Of a stretch of DNA of 38,350 bases, positions 1 through 7,557 are shown piece by piece. The stretch lies in the NCBI GenBank assembly GCA_902560565.1, contig CACEMG010000010.1, forward strand, positions 1 to 38,350, given 5' to 3'. The stretch comes from an uncultured Pelagibacteraceae bacterium. Its GTDB lineage: Bacteria; Pseudomonadota; Alphaproteobacteria; Pelagibacterales; Pelagibacteraceae. The first letter of the stretch is position 1; every line of letters starts with the position of its first letter. Below the pieces are notes generated by a model that did no database searches, was not told the DNA's origin, and saw only the letters and a program-made list of their open reading frames with translations. The translations under genes and the position numbers were made by a program.

Positions 1-272
1 CCCACAAGCTCCATAGCCTCAGGCCCGTAACCAATGTAATTATTGTGTCTATCTAGAAATAAGTTAGCTGTTGCTCCGTAAACTAATTGAAATCCTTTTT
101 CTGCAGTTCTTTCCCAATGATCTGCCGGTATACCTTTACCTACAACTCTTCCAGTTACTGAAATGAATTGAAAATAAATATATGTAATCCCTAATTCGTT
201 AATTTTTTCTCTAACATTTTTAATTAATTTTGCTCTGCCAGGTTGATTAACGTGTTTTTCTAGATCAGTCAT
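1..272 (-). CDS. gmaS: Glutamine-synthetase-family protein, probably gamma-glutamylmethylamide synthetase (5' part only)
   Basis: Only the first 90 codons are in the window; the gene runs off the left edge. The reading begins MTDLEKHVNQ and contains TGRVVGKGIPADHWE followed by GATANLFLDRHNNYIGYGPE, the beta-grasp N-terminus of GlnT/GmaS-type synthetases. The ATG is preceded by a strong AAGGGGG ribosome site about five bases upstream. GmaS joins monomethylamine to glutamate using ATP, the entry step of the N-methylglutamate pathway. That specific assignment is inferred from the neighbouring TMAO demethylase and TMAO-type transporter, because the catalytic part of the protein is not visible. 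An alternative is another GlnT-like ligase acting on a different amine. Confidence 0.7.
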   Translation of the reverse strand, partial: MTDLEKHVNQPGRAKLIKNVREKINELGITYIYFQFISVTGRVVGKGIPADHWERTAEKGFQLVYGATANLFLDRHNNYIGYGPEAMELV

Positions 273-341
273 TTTTCCCCCTTAAAGAATTTTTATTTAA
301 TAAAAGTATCGGATATTTAGTTTAGTGTCCATAATGTAAGT

Positions 342-1667
342 CTAACTCCATGGAAAAGGACTGTTCGAAGTAGGGTGTAATTCTCCTTTCGCGTAACGAT
401 TGAATCTAAATGGTTTCAATAATTCGCTTTCTTGGCCCATAATTTCTTCAGCAACTAGTTGCCCAACACCAATCATTTTATAACCATGATTTGCATCCGC
501 AATCATATAAACATTTTCAAAAAAACGATCAAAAATAGGGAAGGAGTCTGGAGTTAAGCATCCTAAACCACCTGAAGGTCCTTTTCTATATAGATGAGAT
601 TTCCCTTCAAATCTTTTTTGACAATGAGCTAAAGCCGAAGTCCACATATCAGAAAATTTATCAGTAGTTTGATACTCAGGAGACTCTATTCCATATGGAT
701 CGACATTTACTTTATCAAAATGTTTCTCAACAATGTAAGGTGATGTTCCGCCTTGTACTCCTAGCCCCTCAATATCAGGCTTGTAATATATTCCCCACAA
801 TTTATCTGTAATTAATTTGCCATCTTTATCAGAATATAAAGGTGCATCAGTATCTACATGCGTTACAGGAGGCAACTTTCCGTCATTTGTTTTTAAGTAA
901 TCTTTGTCAACTCCCAAAACACCTTCTTGTAAAAACCAATACTTCCACATTTCAACTTCGTGCATTTTTCCGTCTTTGCCTTTTATGTCAGTTGTCTTTG
1001 GAAGCTCTAACATGTTCCAAAAATCTCTTACCCATGGTCCTGCTCCAATAACAACCTGTTCACAGTCGATAGTCCCTTTATCTGTTACAACACCAGTAAC
1101 TGCATTACTGTTACTTCCTCTTTTAAATCCAGTAACTTTAACTCCTTTAACTATATTAGTTCCGTTATTATTTGCTTTTACTTCTAATGCTTTAATAGAG
1201 TCTTTGTTAAATGCATATCCACCTTTTTTCTCATGAAGAACAGATGTAATTCCTTTTGCTTGCCAATCATCAAAGATTGTTTTCATATATTTTAAACAAT
1301 CTTTTTCTCCTTCAATAAAATCTGACTCGTATCCTATAGCTTTTTGTTGTTCATAAATGCTTGCAACATCTTTATGCATCACTTCAGGTGAAATCTGCAA
1401 ATATCCAACTGGATTATATTTAAATGCTTTAGGATCGCTTTCCCAAACGCTAACAGAGTGGGCCATTAATTCTCTCATGGCTGGTTGAAAATAATTATTT
1501 CTTACTACACCACATGCAATACCACTTGCTCCTGCAGCAGTGTCTTTTTTTTCTAAAACCACTACATCATTTGGATTTTTATATTTTTGAGAGAGCTTCC
1601 AGGCAGTACTTAGACCGTGAATTCCACCGCCTATTATAACTACTTTTGCTTTTGTCGGTAATGACAT
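342..1667 (-). CDS. FAD-dependent oxidoreductase, DAO (DadA/sarcosine oxidase-like) family
   Basis: This 441-aa cytoplasmic flavoprotein has an N-terminal Rossmann dinucleotide motif, VVIIGGGIHGLS (residues 9-20), followed by the ALE-type segment VVLEKKDTAAGASG. Near the C-terminus is the ANHGYKMIGVGQ stretch that contacts the flavin in DAO-family amine oxidases. There is no fused GcvT domain, unlike dimethylglycine dehydrogenases. It lies between the putative gmaS (69 bp downstream) and the tdm-regulator pair (90 bp upstream), all on the same strand. The substrate cannot be read from sequence. The location suggests a secondary or tertiary amine from TMAO breakdown, or an N-methyl amino acid. 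No obvious Shine-Dalgarno precedes the ATG; only a weak GAG is seen. Confidence 0.8.
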   Translation of the reverse strand: MSLPTKAKVVIIGGGIHGLSTAWKLSQKYKNPNDVVVLEKKDTAAGASGIACGVVRNNYFQPAMRELMAHSVSVWESDPKAFKYNPVGYLQISPEVMHKDVASIYEQQKAIGYESDFIEGEKDCLKYMKTIFDDWQAKGITSVLHEKKGGYAFNKDSIKALEVKANNNGTNIVKGVKVTGFKRGSNSNAVTGVVTDKGTIDCEQVVIGAGPWVRDFWNMLELPKTTDIKGKDGKMHEVEMWKYWFLQEGVLGVDKDYLKTNDGKLPPVTHVDTDAPLYSDKDGKLITDKLWGIYYKPDIEGLGVQGGTSPYIVEKHFDKVNVDPYGIESPEYQTTDKFSDMWTSALAHCQKRFEGKSHLYRKGPSGGLGCLTPDSFPIFDRFFENVYMIADANHGYKMIGVGQLVAEEIMGQESELLKPFRFNRYAKGELHPTSNSPFPWS

Positions 1668-1757
1668 ATCTCAATTTTTATTTTTCCTGCGACAGAAGTA
1701 TATATTTTTTTTTATATATAAAATTTATAAGTAGTTTTACAACTTAGAGTTTAACCA

Positions 1758-2108
1758 CTAAAAGCTTAAATTTTTTAGGGTATTTAGGTAATCGTTAAAT
1801 TCGTTGATAAAAGATTTGCTAGGCCTAATAAATTTTTTTCTCTGATCATTAGAAGTTTTCTCCAAATAGAAAAAACCTTTTTCACATGCCTCATTAATTA
1901 TCAATGCTGATTTAGGTCGTGAGGTTTTAAATAGCTTAGTTTTTAATTCCTCCACTGATAAATTTTGTTTAAGTTTATACGCACTCATTACAAGTAACAT
2001 CATATGATAATGAGATGGTGATTTTCTGAAAAAATAGTTGCTTGACGTGTGAGACTCTTTCATTTGATCTTCCCAAAATTCAAGAAGATCTTTAGTTGTT
2101 TTACTCAT
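1758..2108 (-). CDS. Small MarR-like winged-helix DNA-binding protein
   Basis: This 116-aa protein resembles a MarR-type winged helix. A helical N-terminus is followed by a helix-turn-helix-like segment, TSRPKSALIINEACEKGFF (about residues 63-81). A wing then carries KTSNDQRKKFIRPS, equivalent to the D-x-R-(R/K) wing of MarR proteins. Its ATG shares one base with the tdm stop codon (TAATG), so it is almost certainly translated by coupling with tdm. It is therefore a candidate regulator of the tdm/tmoX divergent promoter region. Neither the ligand nor the sign of regulation can be inferred. At 116 aa it is short for MarR (usually 135-160 aa) and may be a minimal version. Confidence 0.7.
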   Translation of the reverse strand: MSKTTKDLLEFWEDQMKESHTSSNYFFRKSPSHYHMMLLVMSAYKLKQNLSVEELKTKLFKTSRPKSALIINEACEKGFFYLEKTSNDQRKKFIRPSKSFINEFNDYLNTLKNLSF

Positions 2109-4447
2109 TATGATCTTACTTTTAATTTTTTTGGATCATAATGTGGAAAAGGAACTATTTTTGCTGGTATTCTTTTTTGATGACCATCTATTTTTCCAAC
2201 CTCAACTTCTGTATTTAATTCCGAATGGCCGACATCTATTCTACAAAGTGCTATATTTTTATTTAAAGTTGGAGAGATACACCCGCTTGTAATAATACCT
2301 ACTTGTGATCTTCCAATATGAACACAATCACCGTGATTAGCTTTTTCTTTTCCTGCAAGCTCTAAACCAACCATTTTTTTTTGAGGATTTTCTTTCCTTT
2401 TAATCAAAATATCTTTTCCAATAAAATCTTCGTTTTTAGTTTTAAGAGGAACTGTAAATCCTACACCAGCCTCAAATGGATCAACTTGTCCATCAAATTC
2501 ATTTCCAAATAATATCAGTCCAGCTTCAATTCGAAGAAGATCAAGTGCTCCAAAACCAGCAGGTATCAAACCTTCGTCCTTACCAGCATCCATTACAATG
2601 TCCCAGACCTTCGGAGCGTCAGATGGATGGCACCAAATTTCATAACCTAATTCTCCAGTGTATCCTGTTCTTGACACAAGAAGCGGTATTCCACTTAATT
2701 CTTTTACTCTACAAATTGTAAATCTAAACCATTGTAATTCTGATATTTTTGGCTGAGTTGGCGGTGTCCAAATAAATTTTTCTAATATCTTTCTACTATT
2801 TGGACCTTGTAACGAAATATTACTTATTTGATCGCTAGAGTTTTTTATTCTTACTTTATAATTCTTTTTCTTAGCTTGTTCTTTTAACCATTCGCCAGTA
2901 TATTCATCACCACAAATCCATCTAAATCCATGATCGCTCATTTTTAAAAGTGTACCATCGTCAAACATAAATCCATTATCATAACACATTGATGAATAAA
3001 CAACTTGACCAACCGATAATTTTTTTACGTTTCTTGTTAAAGTGTAATTCATTAATTCTTCAGCGTCAGGTCCAAGAATTTCAAATTTTCTTAAAGCAGA
3101 TAAGTCAATAACGACAGCTTTTTCCCTACACGCTGTATATTCATTTATCACACCATGCTTAGTGTAATCATTTGGTAACCAATAACCTCTTGCATCAACG
3201 AAGTTTCTTGTCAGTTTTGATGTTCTTTCGTAAAAACCTGTATTTTTTGTTAATTTTGGTTCTGCGTCTGTTTTCATTCTAAAAGCAAATGATTTTGTAA
3301 ATTCTTTATTTTTATCATAAGTTCTAACAAAAATATCAGTTGGATTCCACGAATTACATGGATCAATATCACTTGGGCATGCGGATGTACCACATGTTAA
3401 ATTTTTAAGAGCCTTCATTATTACATAATCTCCTGGGCGAGCAAAAGATTCATCAGATAGAACTGTATTTTGTCCTCCAGCTGAGGTGTTGAAAAAAAGA
3501 TTAATCGCATGCCAGCCTTTTTGTTTTTGCACACCATATTTTTGCATAGCACCTGTTAAATTATCTGAGCAGTTCGGATGACCAAAATATCCTGCATCTT
3601 CATAATATTTTGATGTGCATGCAAGATTAAAAGTATCATGTCTACCAACAGTGTCTCTAATTACCTCGACTAAAGGCTCATGATCTGTATCGTAAAACTT
3701 TGAGTATAAACCGGGACCAGGAAAAGTATTACCCATAAATGTTCTTGTTGTTTGCCAGTCAAGACCTTTCTCAACACCTTTTTCAAGCTTCGCAGTATCA
3801 AAAGCTACAAAGTCAGAACACTGTCTACCTGTTGGACATATAATTTGAATATAATCTCCTTCTTTAACCTCAAATGAGATTGCAGTTTGTTTATCGATGT
3901 TAGTTTCATTTAGTGGATCAAATACAGGATCAGGAATTATGGAATGCTCTTTATCATTGACTATATTTGCTCTTTTAATGAAAATTGTTAAATCAGTAGG
4001 TGGGTTTTGTTCATGTACGAGCATTGCAGGTCCTGGTGCTGCAAAAATACTGTAACACTTGTCTTTTGATTTAAATTTTAATTTCTCACCCCACGATGCA
4101 TCTTTATCAAAAACTATTGCTGATTTTGAGTTCTTTATATCTAGGTTTCTTTTTTTTAATTGATAAGCTGCAACTCTAGAAGTCTCATCTTTTGAAGATA
4201 AAATTTTTTTTATTTCTGCACTGTCTTTTATTTCTTTTAAGCTAAGTAGTGAGAGATCTGAATTGCCATCTTTATTAAATACAGCTATCTCACAGATTTG
4301 ATTTCCCTCATTATTTATTATTTCAATTTCATCATCAGGAAATAATTGTATTCCTGTTAAACCACCGCCATTAACTACATATCTTTCAACCCCAGGTGGC
4401 AACACGTTCAATCCGGGTTCTCTTATTTGAAATAATTCACTACTCAT
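2108..4447 (-). CDS. tdm: Trimethylamine N-oxide demethylase (DUF1989 domain fused to GcvT domain)
   Basis: The protein is 779 aa from the ATG (781 from an in-frame TTG two codons upstream). Residues about 1-380 form a DUF1989 region with its hallmarks PTGRQCSDFVAF, DTVGRHDTFNLAC, GHPNCSDNL and TSACPSDIDPCN. Cysteines near 277, 293 and 357 match the zinc-binding pattern described for characterised Tdm enzymes. Residues about 400-779 are a GcvT-type folate domain with SLQGPNSRKIL, SRTGYTGELGYEIW, GLIPAGFGALDLLRIEAG and VGIITSGCISPTL. In this family the N-terminal half cleaves TMAO to dimethylamine and formaldehyde, and the C-terminal half captures the C1 unit on THF. It lies divergently from tmoX, as expected for a TMAO locus. 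The function is well supported by the rare domain pairing and the context. No clear ribosome site precedes the start, so the exact first codon is uncertain. Confidence 0.9.
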   Translation of the reverse strand: MSSELFQIREPGLNVLPPGVERYVVNGGGLTGIQLFPDDEIEIINNEGNQICEIAVFNKDGNSDLSLLSLKEIKDSAEIKKILSSKDETSRVAAYQLKKRNLDIKNSKSAIVFDKDASWGEKLKFKSKDKCYSIFAAPGPAMLVHEQNPPTDLTIFIKRANIVNDKEHSIIPDPVFDPLNETNIDKQTAISFEVKEGDYIQIICPTGRQCSDFVAFDTAKLEKGVEKGLDWQTTRTFMGNTFPGPGLYSKFYDTDHEPLVEVIRDTVGRHDTFNLACTSKYYEDAGYFGHPNCSDNLTGAMQKYGVQKQKGWHAINLFFNTSAGGQNTVLSDESFARPGDYVIMKALKNLTCGTSACPSDIDPCNSWNPTDIFVRTYDKNKEFTKSFAFRMKTDAEPKLTKNTGFYERTSKLTRNFVDARGYWLPNDYTKHGVINEYTACREKAVVIDLSALRKFEILGPDAEELMNYTLTRNVKKLSVGQVVYSSMCYDNGFMFDDGTLLKMSDHGFRWICGDEYTGEWLKEQAKKKNYKVRIKNSSDQISNISLQGPNSRKILEKFIWTPPTQPKISELQWFRFTICRVKELSGIPLLVSRTGYTGELGYEIWCHPSDAPKVWDIVMDAGKDEGLIPAGFGALDLLRIEAGLILFGNEFDGQVDPFEAGVGFTVPLKTKNEDFIGKDILIKRKENPQKKMVGLELAGKEKANHGDCVHIGRSQVGIITSGCISPTLNKNIALCRIDVGHSELNTEVEVGKIDGHQKRIPAKIVPFPHYDPKKLKVRS

Positions 4448-4489
4448 AAGCAATCATAAACACTTATATATTATATATATATGTTCTTG

Positions 4490-4518
4490 TTGACTATACA
4501 TTTTCTTAAGCACATAAT
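4490..4518 (+). promoter_or_regulatory. Sigma70-type promoter for tmoX
   Basis: A TTGACT -35 element (4490-4495) and a CATAAT -10 element (4513-4518) are separated by exactly 17 bp. The predicted transcript would start near 4525, about 27 bases before the tmoX ATG. A long alternating TA tract (about 4465-4482) lies just upstream, between this promoter and the divergent tdm gene. It is a plausible regulator site or the tdm promoter region. This is the best promoter match I found in the window. Confidence 0.65.
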
Positions 4519-4551
4519 TAGTCACTTAATATATTAAGAAAGGGGAAAATA

Positions 4552-5490
4552 ATGAGAAAAATAATATCTCTTATATCTGCTTTAGTGATTTCAATGGTTT
4601 CTTTCGTTGGAGTTGCAAACTCAGCAGATAGCAAAAAACCCATTGTTATACCAACACACAACTGGTCAAGCCAAGTAGTTATGGCATATGTGATCGGTGG
4701 AATTATGGAGAGCATGGGTAATAACGTTAAATACGTTCCAGCTGACTCTCAAGCTGTTTACGAATCTATAAGAATTGGAGACGTAACTTTATCACACGAA
4801 GTTTGGGAATCTGCATTCGGAAAATCTTTTGACACTGCTCGAGATAAGGGCGGAGTTTTAGATTGGGGTGATCATGAAGCAAGAACAATTGAGGATATGG
4901 GTTATCCTGATTGGGCTGTAAAATATTGTCCTGGTCTACCAGATTGGAACGCTCTAAAGAATCCAGATTGTGCTAAAAATTTTGCAACACCAGACTCTGG
5001 TGGAAAAGGACGAATGCTTGAAGGTCCTCAAAGTTGGCACGGAGACCTAATACCTCAAAGAATTGAAGCTCTTGGTTTAGGTGATCTATGGACTGTTAAG
5101 TTTGCTGGTGGTGCTGATGCACTTTGGGCAGAACTTAAAGCAGCTAAAAAAGAGGGAAGAGGAACTATAATTTTCAACTGGACACCAAACTTTACAGATG
5201 GTGCTGGTTTTACTTTTATAGATTTTCCACCATACTATGATGGTTGTAGACCTGTAGACGGTGGTGATGGAAAATGTGGAGCTCCTGACGGCTATTTAAA
5301 AAAAGCTGTTAACGAGAACTTTCCAAAAACTCACCCAGCAGCAGCAGCTATGTTTAAGAAATTATCTTTTAACACAAGTCAAATTGGAGCAATGGCTGCT
5401 TTAGTTGACGAAGATAAGATGTCTCATGAAGATGCTGCAAAAAAATGGTTAGCTGATAATAAGTCTGTATGGCAAAGTTGGACTAAGTAA
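4552..5490 (+). CDS. tmoX: Periplasmic substrate-binding protein of a TMAO/glycine betaine-type ABC transporter
   Basis: This is a 312-aa OpuAC/ProX-family binding protein. A signal peptide ends near ANSADS (about residues 20-27), and the mature part begins PIVIPTHNWSSQVVMAYVIG. Several tryptophans (THNW, SHEVWES, PDWAVKY, SWHGDL, NWTPNF) are typical of aromatic cages that bind quaternary ammonium or N-oxide groups. An AAAGGGG ribosome site sits six bases before the ATG. The divergent neighbour is tdm, and an ATPase and permease lie downstream, which argues for TMAO (TmoX). Binding of glycine betaine or choline instead, or as well, cannot be excluded. A strong terminator directly after the gene fits the high expression usual for SAR11 binding proteins. 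Confidence 0.82.
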   Translation: MRKIISLISALVISMVSFVGVANSADSKKPIVIPTHNWSSQVVMAYVIGGIMESMGNNVKYVPADSQAVYESIRIGDVTLSHEVWESAFGKSFDTARDKGGVLDWGDHEARTIEDMGYPDWAVKYCPGLPDWNALKNPDCAKNFATPDSGGKGRMLEGPQSWHGDLIPQRIEALGLGDLWTVKFAGGADALWAELKAAKKEGRGTIIFNWTPNFTDGAGFTFIDFPPYYDGCRPVDGGDGKCGAPDGYLKKAVNENFPKTHPAAAAMFKKLSFNTSQIGAMAALVDEDKMSHEDAAKKWLADNKSVWQSWTK

Positions 5491-5520
5491 TCACTTTATT
5501 TCAACTTAAAATCAAATTAA

Positions 5521-5560
5521 AATCTTCCCTAGTTTTACTAGGGGAGATTTTTTTTTTATT
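5521..5560 (+). terminator. Intrinsic terminator after tmoX
   Basis: An 11-bp stem (5522-5532 with 5538-5548, one T.G pair) closes a TTTTA loop and runs directly into a tract of ten T residues (5548-5557). It lies 31 bp past the tmoX stop and before the MORN gene. It should uncouple tmoX levels from the downstream ATPase and permease by ending most transcripts. Confidence 0.9.
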
Positions 5561-5581
5561 TTAGTGTAGTTTATAAAAGTA

Positions 5582-5959
5582 ATGAGAAAGATTTTAATTT
5601 ATATATTTTTAAGCTTTATATTTTCTAATATTAGTTTTGCAAAAAAATCAGGATGTACAGACGGAGATTGTAATAATGGTTTTGGAACATGGACTTACAC
5701 TGACAAAACAACTTATGTTGGTGATTGGGTTAACGGGTCAAAAAAAGGAAAAGGTATTGAAACATGGCCAAATGGATATGTTTATGAAGGTGAATTTAAT
5801 GACAGTAAATGGCATGGTATTGGAAAATTGAAATTCCCCGATGGCTCCACTTATGAAGGAGAGTGGAAAAATAGTAAAATGCACGGCAAAGGAGTTTTTA
5901 CCTGGTCTGATGGTAAAGTAATGGAAGGGACATGGAATGAGGGTAACCATGTTAAGTAA
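5582..5959 (+). CDS. Exported MORN-repeat protein
   Basis: This 125-aa protein has a hydrophobic signal peptide (residues about 1-20, ending ISFAKK). It is followed by a CTDGDCNNGFG segment with two cysteines and then by about four MORN repeats: YVGDWVNGSKKGKG, YEGEFNDSKWHGIG, YEGEWKNSKMHGKG, and a terminal half repeat MEGTWNEG. MORN repeats form an elongated beta-sheet, often linked to membranes or protein contacts; no enzymatic role is implied. The gene lies between the tmoX terminator and the transporter ATPase gene and overlaps the next gene by 11 bp. Its connection to transport is unknown and may only reflect operon packing. Confidence 0.85.
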   Translation: MRKILIYIFLSFIFSNISFAKKSGCTDGDCNNGFGTWTYTDKTTYVGDWVNGSKKGKGIETWPNGYVYEGEFNDSKWHGIGKLKFPDGSTYEGEWKNSKMHGKGVFTWSDGKVMEGTWNEGNHVK

Positions 5960-6473
5960 CATTTACAGATTGTCTGAAAATTATAAAAATTCAATAGGTT
6001 TAGTTAGTTTAACAATTGTAATTTTCTTTACATTTTTTGTACTTAACATTTTTTTTGGACCAGATCCAAATGCTGAAAAAAAAATTGCTGAAGAAAAAAA
6101 AATTCAAGAACAAGCAAATGAATTTATTGAGAGTTTACCAAGAGGTGTGCTAACGTTTTATGAAAGTGATAAAGGAAGAAAGCTTTCAGCAGAAGAATAT
6201 AAAATCGTATGCAATAATACAAAGATAATTACACAAAGAGCAATTATGGGCGCGAACATTACAGATGCTAAAGCATTTAATTTATATACAGCAAATGGAG
6301 GAACTACCGGAAAATATGCAGTTAATTGGAACGATAGTAAAAATAAATGTTTTGCAAAATTTACTGTAAAACCTTTAGAAGGAACTTCAGATTCAGTAAC
6401 AGTTGAGGGTGAGGCGCTTGGATTTTTAAGAACAAGTATAGATACTAGGGTTTATTTTATTAAAAATTTTTAG
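5949..6473 (+). CDS. Single-pass membrane protein of unknown function
   Basis: The product is 174 aa from ATG 5949, which has a GAGGG ribosome site five bases upstream. An in-frame ATG at 5937 would add four residues but lacks such a site. A hydrophobic helix (about residues 15-36, LVSLTIVIFFTFFVLNIFF) is followed by a charged coiled segment (AEKKIAEEKKIQEQANEF) and a compact C-terminal domain with two cysteines. The C-terminal part is probably periplasmic. I do not recognise the family. It overlaps the MORN gene by 11 bp and lies 40 bp before tmoV, so it is co-transcribed with the transporter genes. Confidence 0.75.
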   Translation: MLSNIYRLSENYKNSIGLVSLTIVIFFTFFVLNIFFGPDPNAEKKIAEEKKIQEQANEFIESLPRGVLTFYESDKGRKLSAEEYKIVCNNTKIITQRAIMGANITDAKAFNLYTANGGTTGKYAVNWNDSKNKCFAKFTVKPLEGTSDSVTVEGEALGFLRTSIDTRVYFIKNF

Positions 6474-6513
6474 ATGGAGAATTCACTGATAATAATAGTA
6501 TAATTATTTAAAT

Positions 6514-7551
6514 ATGTCTTCTACACCGGTAATTAAATGTGAATCTGTTTACAAAATTTTTGGAACTAATGCCAAAAAAATGCTTCAAAACGCAAATGGT
6601 AACGTAGATGCAAAATCATTTCAGGACGCAGGATGTATTGTTGGAGTTAATAATGCTTCATTCGAGGTTTCTAAAGGTGAAATGCTTGTGGTTATGGGTT
6701 TATCTGGTTCGGGTAAATCAACATTGTTAAGATGCATATCTCGTTTGACTGATGCAACAGGAGGGAAAATATTTATTGAAGGTCAAGATCTTCTCGCAAT
6801 GAACGAGAGACAATTAATTGAATTACGAAGAAATAAAATGGGAATGGTGTTTCAGAGTTTTGCTCTACTTCCCCACAAAACAGTTTTGGAAAACATAGCT
6901 TTTCCTTTGCAAATAAAAGGAAGTAAAACTAACGAGAGTATTCAAAAAGCAGTCGAAATGGTTGAGCTTGTTGGCTTAAAAGGTAGAGAAAATTATTTTC
7001 CAAGAGAGTTATCTGGAGGTCAACAACAAAGAGTAGGTATAGCTCGTTCACTTGCAGTTGAACCTGATATTTGGTTTTTAGATGAACCTTTTTCTGCTCT
7101 TGACCCTTTAATTAGAAAAGAAATGCAAGATGAATTTCTGAGACTTCAAGGAGTTTTAAATAAAACAATTCTATTTATCACACATGATTTTGACGAAGCA
7201 CTAAGGCTTGCCGATAGAATAGCAATTATGAAGGATGGTTTAATTGAACAATTAGATACTCCAGCAGACATAGTTTTAAATCCAAAAACTGAATATGTAA
7301 GAAAATTCACTCAAGAAGTGCCAAGAGAAAAAGTTTTAAAGATTGAAGCTGTAATGGACAAATCTTCAGCGGGACAAAATGCTGACAATATCACTGTTTC
7401 AAAAGATGCTATAATTGAGACTGTGGCTGAAAAAATTTTAAGTCAAGATAAACCAGTGAGTGTGATAGATAAAAATAATAATGTAGTTGGAAGTGTAAAA
7501 CCTTCAAAAATCATCCAAACTGTTTTTGGGCAAGGTAAAGAAAAAAAATAA
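6514..7551 (+). CDS. tmoV: ABC transporter ATP-binding protein, glycine betaine/TMAO type
   Basis: This 345-aa ATPase belongs to the ProV/OpuAA family. Walker A GLSGSGKST lies at 62-70, signature LSGGQQQR at 166-173, Walker B IWFLDEP at 186-192, and the switch histidine in FITHDFDEA follows. An N-terminal extension (residues 14-45, FGTNAKKMLQNANG) is typical of betaine-type ATPases. The C-terminal roughly 75 residues contain one CBS-like half domain (SKDAIIETVAEKILSQDKPVSVID) rather than the full pair seen in osmosensing ProV/OpuAA, so osmotic gating may be reduced. It precedes the permease gene by 6 bp. The TMAO assignment rests on context. Confidence 0.85.
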   Translation: MSSTPVIKCESVYKIFGTNAKKMLQNANGNVDAKSFQDAGCIVGVNNASFEVSKGEMLVVMGLSGSGKSTLLRCISRLTDATGGKIFIEGQDLLAMNERQLIELRRNKMGMVFQSFALLPHKTVLENIAFPLQIKGSKTNESIQKAVEMVELVGLKGRENYFPRELSGGQQQRVGIARSLAVEPDIWFLDEPFSALDPLIRKEMQDEFLRLQGVLNKTILFITHDFDEALRLADRIAIMKDGLIEQLDTPADIVLNPKTEYVRKFTQEVPREKVLKIEAVMDKSSAGQNADNITVSKDAIIETVAEKILSQDKPVSVIDKNNNVVGSVKPSKIIQTVFGQGKEKK

Positions 7552-7557
7552 ATTATT

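Noticed and set aside
842..1236. Two plus-strand open frames opposite the DAO-family flavoprotein gene
   Set aside because: They are antisense to a well-supported gene, show no family motifs and are rich in Ser/Leu/Pro as expected from reading the complement.
4460..4485. Alternating TA tract as an origin or repeat element
   Set aside because: It is short, single-copy in the window and within a promoter region; no DnaA-box cluster or flanking repeats were seen.
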